Assembly: GCA_051651645.1 (NCBI GenBank)
Contig: JBOFSR010000139.1
Location: 1 to 16,209, forward strand
Direction: 5' to 3'
Source of the DNA: JBOFSR01 sp051651645
GTDB lineage: Bacteria > Spirochaetota > Spirochaetia > Treponematales > Treponemataceae
DNA: 16,209 bases
Shown: positions 7,037 to 14,097 of the stretch, in pieces
Position numbering within the stretch: the first letter of the stretch is position 1
Layout of the letters: each line of letters opens with the position of its first letter
The notes under the pieces: generated by a model
The model's database searches: none
Told to the model about the DNA's origin: nothing
Seen by the model: only the letters and a program-made list of their open reading frames with translations
Translations under genes and position numbers: made by a program

Positions 7037-7477
7037 ATGAGTTATTCTCAAGCGTACACTGCATACAAAGAAACAGGTGTTAAAACTGCCACGCAAGGAA
7101 AGCTAATTATCATGCTATATGATGAGGTTGCACGGCAAATTAGTTTAGCCCTGTCTTTTTATAAGGCAGATGCTCAAATTGATGTTCAAAATGTTGAAAA
7201 ATATAACAACCATATTCTAAAAGCACAAGAAGTTATAACTGAATTGATGGTTTCTCTTGACTTAGAATCTGGAGGAGACATTGCAAAAAATCTTTTGAAT
7301 CTCTATGTTTTTTTCAATCAAGAACTCCTTGATGCAAATATTTCACGTAAACAAGATAAGCTCATTTTTGTTCGAGATATGATGGCTGACTTGCGGGAAA
7401 CGTGGGCACAAATAATTGCAACCGCTGAGGCAACAACGGTAACTCCAACGTTTGCTGGTGTTAATATTAATGGCTAG
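7037..7477 (+). CDS. fliS: Flagellar export chaperone FliS
   Basis: This 146-residue cytosolic helical protein is FliS, which binds the C-terminus of flagellin, blocks its premature polymerisation and delivers it to the flagellar type III export gate. The N-terminal signature is clear: AYxAYKETGVKTATQGKLIIMLYDEVARQI, the conserved TAxxxKLIxMLYDxx block, followed by helices with the NxxVxNILKAQEVITELMVSLDLESGGDIAKNLLNLYVFF pattern. Length is slightly above the 125-135 usual, with a Thr/Ala-rich tail after residue 130. SD GGAGGAG ends 2 nt before the ATG. A FliA-type promoter lies upstream, and the next gene starts 2 nt after the stop, so the two form an operon. Confidence 0.96.
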   Translation: MSYSQAYTAYKETGVKTATQGKLIIMLYDEVARQISLALSFYKADAQIDVQNVEKYNNHILKAQEVITELMVSLDLESGGDIAKNLLNLYVFFNQELLDANISRKQDKLIFVRDMMADLRETWAQIIATAEATTVTPTFAGVNING

Positions 7478-7479
7478 CA

Positions 7480-7905
7480 ATGAGTTCTGAAATTGAATCT
7501 TTGCGGCTTTATTATACGTCTCTTCTAAAAGAGCAGAGACGCAATTTGCTTGACTATCTTTTTATTCTTGAAAAACAACAGGTTTCTATTACAAAAGAAA
7601 ATACTGATATTTTTTATAATCAAACAATGATTGCAGAGCAAAAACTTTTGTGTATAAATAATTTAAATAAGGTTATTGCTCCTGTAAAAGAAAATCTTAA
7701 TCATTTTGAGATAGAAAATAGCGATATTCTTTTATTAGAAGCGGATGTACAAAATTTTGTTGACAGTATTTTAAATCAGAATAAAAAAAATAGATTACTT
7801 TTAAATGCAAAAATGCAACAAATTCAAGCTGAGTTAAAAACTACAAAAAAAGTGCAGTTCCCTGTGAGTCAAAACTTTGCATCGATTATTGATATTCACG
7901 CATAA
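7480..7905 (+). CDS. Small helical protein downstream of fliS, possible FlgN-like flagellar chaperone
   Basis: This 141-residue protein begins 2 nt after the fliS stop, with no good SD of its own, so translation is probably coupled. It is highly charged and predicted almost wholly helical (coiled coil), with no signal peptide, membrane segment or Cys-based motif. The shape and the C-terminal stretch NQNKKNRLLLNAKMQQIQAEL recall FlgN-type hook-filament junction chaperones, and position beside fliS supports a flagellar role. Sequence similarity alone is too weak for a firm name; FliT-like is the alternative. The stop is only 24 nt from the convergent rpoN stop, with no clear terminator between. 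Confidence 0.75.
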   Translation: MSSEIESLRLYYTSLLKEQRRNLLDYLFILEKQQVSITKENTDIFYNQTMIAEQKLLCINNLNKVIAPVKENLNHFEIENSDILLLEADVQNFVDSILNQNKKNRLLLNAKMQQIQAELKTTKKVQFPVSQNFASIIDIHA

Positions 7906-7929
7906 CTTTTTATCGCTTGGGATTATAGC

Positions 7930-9300
7930 TTATAGTTCCATGCGATATTTTGCAACCGTTCTCCGTGCTATGGAAATTCCCTTTTCTCTCAAAATATAGG
8001 CGATTTTTTCATCAGAGATTTTGCTATCATTTTTTTTGAATTCATCAATAATTTCTTTAATATGCTCTTTTATCGCATCTCGAGAAATTTCATTTTTTGA
8101 ATCATTTTTTTGAGTTTTATTTTTTTGACTCGTTGATGAGGAGAAAAAATATTTAATTTCAAATATTCCCCAGTCGCATTGTAGAAATTTACCATTAGAA
8201 ATTCGCGAAATAGTTGTTTCATGTAAATCAAGGGACTGTGCAACATCTTTTAAGCGTAAAGGCTTTAGATATTTTTGCCCCTGAATAAAAAAATCCTTTT
8301 GAAAAACGATGAGTGCATGGGCAATTTTGTACAGAATTTGAGAGCGCATGCTCAGGGAGTTTAAGAGCCAGTGGGCGTAAGTGAGCTGAGTTTTAATAAA
8401 ATCGCTTAAATCATTTGTGGAGTTTTGCTTTAAATCGATAAAATCCTGTGAAATTTCAGCAATTGGCAATTGTTTGTTTACAATATGAGCGGTAATTTTT
8501 TGGGAGTCCTTTTCGTGTTCAATAAAAATTTCGGGGATTATATACTCAGCTTGCTTGAATTCACTATTATGAGTAGGATACGGTTGCAAGTGTTTAATAA
8601 AAGCGAGGCTTGCTTCTATATCGCGAAGGGATGATGTTTTATAAGGATTTGTGCCTTCAAGATTTGCAAGTTCTTTCTTTATAGAAGAGGCTCGGGGATT
8701 CTCGAAAAACTTAAAATGCTTTTCAAGTAAAAAAAGTGTTAGCGGGTCAGCATTTTTATTTTTTGCCTGAAATAAAAGATATTCTTGTAGATTTTTGCTT
8801 GCACAGCCATTTGGCTCAAGATTTTTAACCGTTTCTAATGATTTTTCTAAAATATTTTTTTGTTCTGGCGTTAAAGATGGAATTTTTTTAATTGCAGGAT
8901 CGAAAAAAAGATTTTCAGGTGTTTCAATACAAAATCCATATTCATTCAAGTTTTGGATTAATTTTTCGCAAAAATCTTTTTCTTTTTTTGCTAAAATGAT
9001 TAAACCTAGTTGCGATAAAAGGTGTGATTGCAAGGATTTTTTTTCATCGGCTTGGTTTTCTAAAAAATTCTGCAGTGTATCAGAATTACTTGAGCTTTTT
9101 ATACTTAGCTTTTCTCGTTTTTCAAAATACGAACTTTCAAGCGGATCTTTTTTGAGTTCTAATGCAGGATTTTCATCAATTGCATTAAGAATAAAGTCAC
9201 GTAATTCAACGGTACTTAATCCAAAAAGTGACATAGATTGAATCATTTGGGGCGAAAGTTTTAATTCTTGTTTTTGGGCTTGGGAAAATGATAATTGCAC
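7930..9300 (-). CDS. rpoN: RNA polymerase sigma-54 factor RpoN
   Basis: This 456-residue protein is sigma-54, which directs core RNA polymerase to -24/-12 promoters and needs an AAA+ enhancer-binding activator. Region I (LSFSQAQKQELKLSPQMIQSMSLFGLSTVELRDFILNAIDENPALEL in outline) is intact at 4-50. The core-binding domain spans about 90-310. A helix-turn-helix is visible near 348-370 (KDVAQSLDLHETTISRISNGK), and the RpoN box ARRTVAKYR, which reads the -24 element, is at 445-453. The protein stops three residues after the box, shorter than the usual tail. The start is GTG, with a weak AAGAGAA SD; it is chosen because region I begins immediately. It is the last gene of an operon, 18 nt after a membrane-protein gene, without the usual hpf/ptsN neighbours. 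Confidence 0.96.
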   Translation of the reverse strand: MQLSFSQAQKQELKLSPQMIQSMSLFGLSTVELRDFILNAIDENPALELKKDPLESSYFEKREKLSIKSSSNSDTLQNFLENQADEKKSLQSHLLSQLGLIILAKKEKDFCEKLIQNLNEYGFCIETPENLFFDPAIKKIPSLTPEQKNILEKSLETVKNLEPNGCASKNLQEYLLFQAKNKNADPLTLFLLEKHFKFFENPRASSIKKELANLEGTNPYKTSSLRDIEASLAFIKHLQPYPTHNSEFKQAEYIIPEIFIEHEKDSQKITAHIVNKQLPIAEISQDFIDLKQNSTNDLSDFIKTQLTYAHWLLNSLSMRSQILYKIAHALIVFQKDFFIQGQKYLKPLRLKDVAQSLDLHETTISRISNGKFLQCDWGIFEIKYFFSSSTSQKNKTQKNDSKNEISRDAIKEHIKEIIDEFKKNDSKISDEKIAYILREKGISIARRTVAKYRMEL

Positions 9301-9318
9301 AAAAATTCTCTTTATTAG

Positions 9319-11124
9319 TTAAAATTTGCTCGCTTTTACAAAAAATAAGGAAGCCACCAGTATTAAAAAAAGTACAATTCCACTTAGTACAAAAATTGCG
9401 ATAGGTGAATTATACATAATGAGAATGTAAATCAAAGTATTCATAATATACAGGGTAAACTCAATGATATAATATATAATAATTGTAAATATTGGGAGAA
9501 AAAAGAGCCAGTAGAATTTTATATACGTTTTATTTTTTAGGCGAAATTTCCAAGCAATGGTTGCCGCTAAAATTGACAGCAAAAAATAAACAAAGGGACG
9601 AATGCCTCTATTGCAAAGGGCTTGGTAGTAAATATCATAAACAAAGCCGTATTGCTGGGCTTTGGGTAAAAACGCAATCATTGAGGTTACAAGCATTTCT
9701 TTTGGGCCACGTGTCGCCTCTGTTAATAGCAAAAAATCGTCAAAGGTTATTGAGCAAACGTGAACTGTCGAAGGTTTTTTGCTTGGCGACTGAAAAGTAT
9801 AGGTTGGCTTTAATGTTATATGCGGATTTTCTCGATCGATTGCATTCAAAATTATGTAGGGAACAAATTGATTTTTTGGAATTGCTTGTGTCGGCAGTAG
9901 AAAGCTTAGTGAATCTTTTTGAAGATCCTTTGTGTTTGCAATAATCATTTTTGCGTGTGGGGACTCAAGTGATTGTATAAGCTGATTATTTTTATCATAC
10001 GAGATAATGCTCACGCCGCGTAAATACAAAACGAGCTTTCCAGCCTCTTCTATTTGTGCAATGCCTAAAATCCGTATAACGTCAAAACTGTCATCAGGAT
10101 TTTTTGTAGAAAAGAAGATATTTCTTGCTGTCTCAACGGTTTGTAAATTGTATGTTTCGTCAATAAAAAAATAGCTTTTTTCGATTTCTTCTTTTGCAAG
10201 GGATAAAAAATATCGTACATCTGGATCAAGTGGAACTGTTTTTTGTAAATCCTTGAAAATATAGTAGCTTTTGAGGAATTGCTCATTTTTTAAGGCGGTG
10301 TATCCAATCTTTTTTTTTCTAAAAACTTCTTCGCTCGTGTCAGAAAAAGAAGTGTTCATGTTTGTTAGCATTGTCCATGCATCATTTGCTATTCGTTGTG
10401 CCTCTGGATTGATTTTGCTGCTTTGTTTTTCAATGTCATTGACTAAGCTTGCGTAATAATGTGCCTCAAAGAATTTTTTATCAGCTAAAAATGATTCAGC
10501 CTTTTGTAATAATGAATTGATTGATTCAAGCTCATAGTTTGAAGTTTCTTCTATTTCGATGTTCGCAGGGCTTTTATATTCAGGCAGTTCATTTATCTTT
10601 AACTCAGCAAGTCGACTCAAAGAAAATGCTTCTTGCGAGGATGGGCTTATTTGGAAAGCTTTTTGTGCATAAACATTTGTCCAAATATAATTTTCCTCAT
10701 TCAGTGTTTTTTTTGCCAGTGCCAAATAATCAACAAAGTCCGTTGATAAATTTTTGTGAGACTTTAATTTCATGTTAATAAGCGGGCTTGCAATTTCTTG
10801 CACCATCGTTGTGATAGACAATAAAATCATGATGGCAATTATTATTGACTTAAAATAGGTGAAAAGATAATCCTCTGTTTTTTTTGCGTCATTGATTAAA
10901 TCAAAAAAATACCATGAAAAAGAGATTAAAATCCCTGTCACTTGGAGTGTTGGAATCAAATTGCAATACGTTGCTAAAAGCGTGTAAATTTTATTTACAA
11001 AAAGGAATTCGTTAATTATTCCAATGGGATCGGGTTTAAATAGAGAGAGAATTGCTACTGCTATAAAGGCAAGAACATAATAGGAAATGAAAAATAACAG
11101 TAATCGTGCCTTAAACGTTTTCAT
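9319..11124 (-). CDS. Uncharacterised multi-pass membrane protein with large central soluble domain
   Basis: I do not recognise this 601-residue protein. Three hydrophobic segments lie at about 8-29, 58-77 and 90-108. A long hydrophilic region (about 115-505) follows, and then three or four further segments (about 509-526, 537-570, 575-597). The first half of the central region, with phrases such as YAQKAFQISPSSQEAFSLSRLAELKI and HYYASLVNDI, looks like helical TPR-type repeats. The second half (about 335-480) looks more beta-rich. The ATG overlaps the stop of the upstream gene (ATGA, 11121-11124) and has SD AAGGA 7 nt upstream, so the two are translationally coupled. The 3TM-domain-3TM plan resembles LptF/LptG transporters in outline only; no sequence motif supports that. 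A role as an envelope complex subunit is inference. Confidence 0.85.
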   Translation of the reverse strand: MKTFKARLLLFFISYYVLAFIAVAILSLFKPDPIGIINEFLFVNKIYTLLATYCNLIPTLQVTGILISFSWYFFDLINDAKKTEDYLFTYFKSIIIAIMILLSITTMVQEIASPLINMKLKSHKNLSTDFVDYLALAKKTLNEENYIWTNVYAQKAFQISPSSQEAFSLSRLAELKINELPEYKSPANIEIEETSNYELESINSLLQKAESFLADKKFFEAHYYASLVNDIEKQSSKINPEAQRIANDAWTMLTNMNTSFSDTSEEVFRKKKIGYTALKNEQFLKSYYIFKDLQKTVPLDPDVRYFLSLAKEEIEKSYFFIDETYNLQTVETARNIFFSTKNPDDSFDVIRILGIAQIEEAGKLVLYLRGVSIISYDKNNQLIQSLESPHAKMIIANTKDLQKDSLSFLLPTQAIPKNQFVPYIILNAIDRENPHITLKPTYTFQSPSKKPSTVHVCSITFDDFLLLTEATRGPKEMLVTSMIAFLPKAQQYGFVYDIYYQALCNRGIRPFVYFLLSILAATIAWKFRLKNKTYIKFYWLFFLPIFTIIIYYIIEFTLYIMNTLIYILIMYNSPIAIFVLSGIVLFLILVASLFFVKASKF

Positions 11125-12065
11125 GTTTTAGTCCTTGCATTGTGTATCATTTTTGCAAAAAATAAGAGTAATCCTATAACTCCAATCAGGGCGTTTGCTC
11201 CAACTGAGTATAAAATCTCGTAACCATCAACAAAAAGCTGGGCTTTTATGTCTTGAAAATATACTGAGGTGAGGAGAAAAAAATTGAGATACACAATTGC
11301 GATAGTGCCTAAAAAAACGAGTAGTACGTTAATCAGGCGCCACACTGACAAAAAAGCAAGTCCCCATAAGCCGAGAAAGGCGAAAACCATAGCAAGAATT
11401 TTTACATACGAAAGGATTCCTTCTTGATAAAAGAGTTTTGCTTTTTGTAAAGCGGATCTATAAAAGGAAGCAAATTGTTTTAAAAGTTGGGGATCAGAAA
11501 TGCTGGTATTGATATGCATATTTTCAGTTGTAACGTTAATCGGCATAACTTCATCGGTAAAGGTGTATGCGTTCATATCAATATTGACTGTTGCTATTTG
11601 CGGAAAGCGTACGCCAGTTACTTTATTTTCATCATCAATTTTTACAAAATAGTAAATTCCATTCTTTGTCAGTTGGAAAGATTTTTCTGGAAAGCTGTAT
11701 GTGGTAAAATCTAGTGGTTCTTCAGAAAAGGGAATTTTCTCATCAATGATTGGTAAAAAGTGAAAAAAGCCTGTTAGCACGATAATCCAAATTGCTGCAA
11801 TCATGGCAGAAGCAAAAATCCATGCAAAAAAATGGCATAAATTATTTCGAATGCAGTAAAAAAAAATCCATGCAATTGTGATTATGCACGCAAGTGGAAA
11901 AAAAATCACAACACCATGGAGAAAAAGAATAGGTGAAAATATTGGAATTAGTTTGCCCGCAAGAAGAATAGTCGATATTTCATGGAACATGTAAATAAAA
12001 GCAAATAAAATTGGTAATGTGATGAGGACAAAAATGCTTACAAATATAATGGAAATGCTTTTCAT
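11121..12065 (-). CDS. Uncharacterised multi-pass membrane protein, first gene of the rpoN operon
   Basis: This protein of 314 residues from ATG 12065 is unrecognised. It has three N-terminal hydrophobic segments (about 2-24, 40-68, 75-100), an exposed central domain of about 110 residues (roughly 103-215, with TVNIDMNAYTFTDEVMPINV suggesting beta strands), and three or four C-terminal segments. This is the same plan as its downstream partner, with a smaller central domain. The frame is open to a TTG at 12104, giving 13 more residues. I prefer the ATG because an extended -10 promoter sits inside that extension and no SD precedes either start. Its stop overlaps the next start by 4 nt. No enzyme motif is seen; the two proteins probably form a complex (inference). 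Confidence 0.82.
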   Translation of the reverse strand: MKSISIIFVSIFVLITLPILFAFIYMFHEISTILLAGKLIPIFSPILFLHGVVIFFPLACIITIAWIFFYCIRNNLCHFFAWIFASAMIAAIWIIVLTGFFHFLPIIDEKIPFSEEPLDFTTYSFPEKSFQLTKNGIYYFVKIDDENKVTGVRFPQIATVNIDMNAYTFTDEVMPINVTTENMHINTSISDPQLLKQFASFYRSALQKAKLFYQEGILSYVKILAMVFAFLGLWGLAFLSVWRLINVLLVFLGTIAIVYLNFFLLTSVYFQDIKAQLFVDGYEILYSVGANALIGVIGLLLFFAKMIHNARTKT

Positions 12066-12075
12066 CAGTAAAATG

Positions 12076-12104
12076 ATTGTATCATATAACGCAATAAAAA
12101 ACAA
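12076..12104 (-). promoter_or_regulatory. Extended -10 promoter for the membrane-protein/rpoN operon
   Basis: On the minus strand TTGTTT (12104-12099), a 17-nt spacer and TACAAT (12081-12076), with TGA directly before the -10, form an extended -10 promoter. Transcription would start near 12069, only about 4 nt before the ATG at 12065, which would make the message effectively leaderless. Confidence 0.5.
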
Positions 12105-12155
12105 GACAGGGCAAAATGATTTTCATCGGTGCTTGAAAAAAGCGTATCTTTTTTG

Positions 12156-12201
12156 TTTTCAAAAAAAATATTCTTTAATTGACTAGTTTTTTTTTTGAAA
12201 A
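12156..12201. repeat. 13-bp inverted repeat of A/T tracts in the divergent promoter region
   Basis: TTTTCAAAAAAAA (12156-12168) is the exact reverse complement of 12189-12201, around a 20-nt spacer containing TTGACT. With a third A/T-tract hairpin (12136-12154) it forms a cluster of A tracts likely to bend DNA. It lies between the two divergent operons and could be a regulator site or simple curved DNA. Confidence 0.45.
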
Positions 12202-12293
12202 TTTAGTATGGTGGTGGTGGCTATTTAATTTTTCTTTTAGGCAGATTTTTATTACAATTCTCTGCTAAATCAGATTATAAGAAGGAGTGTCGT

Positions 12294-12986
12294 ATGATGT
12301 ATTCGGTTGAAGTGGATCACATGTGTCCATTGACGAAAGCAGCGTATCATGGTCCTGCTCCCATTCCACAAGAGGGAAAATGGGTTCAGGCGAAGGAAAT
12401 TAAGGATATTTCCGGTTTTACTCATGGTGTGGGTTGGTGTGCACCACAACAAGGTGCTTGTAAACTCACTTTAAACATTAAAGAGGGGATTATTCAAGAG
12501 GCTTTGGTTGAGACGATTGGATGTTCTGGAATGACTCATTCTGCTGCAATGGCTTCTGAGATTTTAATTGGAAAAACTTTGCTTGAAGCAATGAACAGCG
12601 ATTTAGTTTGCGATGCAATTAATACTGCAATGCGTGAACTTTTTTTGCAAATTGTTTATGGACGAAGTCAATCTGCTTTTAGTGAAGGCGGTTTGCCCGT
12701 TGGCGCTTCTCTTGAAGATTTGGGTAAAGGTTTACGAAGCCAAGTTGGAACAATGTTTGCAACGCTCAAAAAAGGCCCTCGTTATATGGATATGGCAGAA
12801 GGTTATGTTACTCGTCTTGGTGTTGACAAAGAGGGAGCTATTATTGGCTATGAATTTGTCAATTTGGGTAAAATGATGGATGCCATTAAAAAAGGTGTTG
12901 ATGCAAACGAAGCATTAAAATCTGCTAAGGGATCTTACGGACGTTTTGCTGAAGCTGCAAAACACATTGATCCAAGACACGAATAA
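12294..12986 (+). CDS. NifU/IscU-like iron-sulfur cluster assembly scaffold protein
   Basis: This 230-residue protein matches the scaffold family that precedes GGGtGRT genes. The IscU-type core is visible in TIGCSGMTHSAAMASEILIGKTLLEA (72-97), parallel to GCGSAIASSSLATE in IscU, with Cys77 in the place of a cluster-binding cysteine. Other cysteines are Cys11 (HMCPLT), Cys49 and Cys56 (WCAPQQGAC) and Cys106. Compared with IscU (about 128 residues) it has an N-terminal extension of about 50 residues and a C-terminal region of about 90 that I cannot assign. Family knowledge suggests it holds a nascent Fe-S cluster in the cytosol, but no cysteine desulfurase or isc/suf gene is nearby. SD GAAGGAG (12281-12287) supports ATG 12294; the ATG directly after it is possible. 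The next gene follows 15 nt after the stop. Confidence 0.9.
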   Translation: MMYSVEVDHMCPLTKAAYHGPAPIPQEGKWVQAKEIKDISGFTHGVGWCAPQQGACKLTLNIKEGIIQEALVETIGCSGMTHSAAMASEILIGKTLLEAMNSDLVCDAINTAMRELFLQIVYGRSQSAFSEGGLPVGASLEDLGKGLRSQVGTMFATLKKGPRYMDMAEGYVTRLGVDKEGAIIGYEFVNLGKMMDAIKKGVDANEALKSAKGSYGRFAEAAKHIDPRHE

Positions 12987-13001
12987 GGGAGGCTTTTAGA
13001 G

Positions 13002-14003
13002 ATGGCTTTATTTGAAAGTTATGAACGCAGAGTCAACCAGATTCTGCCAGTTTTAAAACAATACGGAATTAATTCTATTGAGGATGCAAAAAAGGTTTGC
13101 GACGACAAAGGTGTTGACGTGCAAACTCTTGTTGACAGTATTCAACCAATTGCTTTTGAAAATGCAAAGTGGGCTTACACGGTAGGTGCTGCAATTGCGA
13201 TTAAAAAAGGCGAGAAAAATGCTGTTGATATTGCAAAAACGTTAGGCGAAGGATTACAAGCTTTTTGTATTCCAGGTTCTGTTGCTGATGACCGCAAAGT
13301 TGGTACGGGGCACGGAAATCTTGCTGCAATGCTTTTAAGCGATGAAAGCACTTGTTTCTGTTTTTTAGCAGGACATGAGTCTTTTGCTGCCGCTGAAGGT
13401 GCAATCGGGATTGCTCGAAGTGCGAACCGTGCAAGAAAAACACCACTTCGTGTTATTCTTAATGGACTTGGAAAAGATGCTGCACAAATTATTAGTCGCA
13501 TTAACGGCTTTACGTATGTGCAAACACAATTTGATTATTACACAGGCGAGTTGAAAATCGTAAAAGAATTTAAATATTCTGACGGTGAAAAAGCTGCTGT
13601 GCGTGTGTATGGTGCAGATGATGTTCGTGAAGGTGTTGCAATCATGCATAAAGAGGGCGTTGACGTTTCTATCACAGGAAACTCAACAAATCCTACACGT
13701 TTCCAACATCCTGTAGCAGGAACATACAAAAAAGAATGCAACGATTTAGGCAAAAAATATTTTTCTGTTGCTTCAGGCGGAGGAACAGGGCGAACATTGC
13801 ATCCAGATAACATGGCTGCAGGGCCTGCTTCTTACGGTATGACTGATACAATGGGAAGAATGCACTCTGATGCACAATTTGCAGGATCTTCTTCTGTTCC
13901 CGCTCACGTTGAAATGATGGGCTTAATTGGAATGGGAAATAATCCTATGGTTGGAGCTTCAGTAGCTGTTGCAGTAGCAATTAGCGAAGTAATGGCAAAA
14001 TAA
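13002..14003 (+). CDS. GGGtGRT protein (uncharacterised conserved family)
   Basis: This 333-residue protein carries the motif that names the family: GGGTGRT at 259-265, followed by LHPDNMAAGPASYGMTDTMGRMHSD. Other striking blocks are VGTGHGNLAAMLL (100-112), CFLAGHESFAAAEGAIGIARSANRARKTPLRVILNGLGKDAAQI (120-163) and GLIGMGNNPMVGASVAVAVAI near the C-terminus. Glycine-rich loops and the alternating beta/alpha look suggest a nucleotide- or cofactor-binding cytosolic enzyme, but no reaction is established. Cysteines at 33, 89, 118, 120 and 246 could receive or sense a cluster from the adjacent scaffold; this is inference. GGGAGG lies 9 nt before the ATG, in the 15-nt gap after the scaffold gene, so the two are surely co-transcribed. 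The gene ends in a palindrome and a strong terminator. Confidence 0.93.
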   Translation: MALFESYERRVNQILPVLKQYGINSIEDAKKVCDDKGVDVQTLVDSIQPIAFENAKWAYTVGAAIAIKKGEKNAVDIAKTLGEGLQAFCIPGSVADDRKVGTGHGNLAAMLLSDESTCFCFLAGHESFAAAEGAIGIARSANRARKTPLRVILNGLGKDAAQIISRINGFTYVQTQFDYYTGELKIVKEFKYSDGEKAAVRVYGADDVREGVAIMHKEGVDVSITGNSTNPTRFQHPVAGTYKKECNDLGKKYFSVASGGGTGRTLHPDNMAAGPASYGMTDTMGRMHSDAQFAGSSSVPAHVEMMGLIGMGNNPMVGASVAVAVAISEVMAK

Positions 14004-14025
14004 TTATATTTTATAAAATATAATT
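14002..14025. repeat. 24-nt perfect palindrome overlapping the GGGtGRT stop codon
   Basis: Positions 14002-14025 read identically on both strands (centre between 14013 and 14014), all A/T, beginning at the second base of the stop codon. In RNA it would form an AU hairpin just before the terminator. It may stabilise the 3' end, or be a protein site. Confidence 0.7.
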
Positions 14026-14033
14026 TAGAGAAC

Positions 14034-14066
14034 AAAAAAGCAGTACATTATGTGCTGCTTTTTTTT
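14034..14066. terminator. Bidirectional intrinsic terminator between GGGtGRT and HEAT-repeat genes
   Basis: An 8-bp stem, GCAGTACA (14040-14047) with TGTGCTGC (14051-14058) including one G-T wobble, has a TTA loop. It is flanked by six As (14034-14039) and eight Ts (14059-14066). The A and T tracts make it work on both strands, ending the plus-strand pair and the minus-strand tgt/HEAT transcript. Confidence 0.9.
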
Positions 14067-14097
14067 ATTTGCGTTAAGTGTTTAGAAAAAAATCGTA

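Noticed and set aside
9492..9944. Plus-strand ORF of 150 codons
   Set aside because: Antisense to the 601-residue membrane protein. It has no SD or recognisable motif, and its composition looks like the reverse of a membrane-protein frame.
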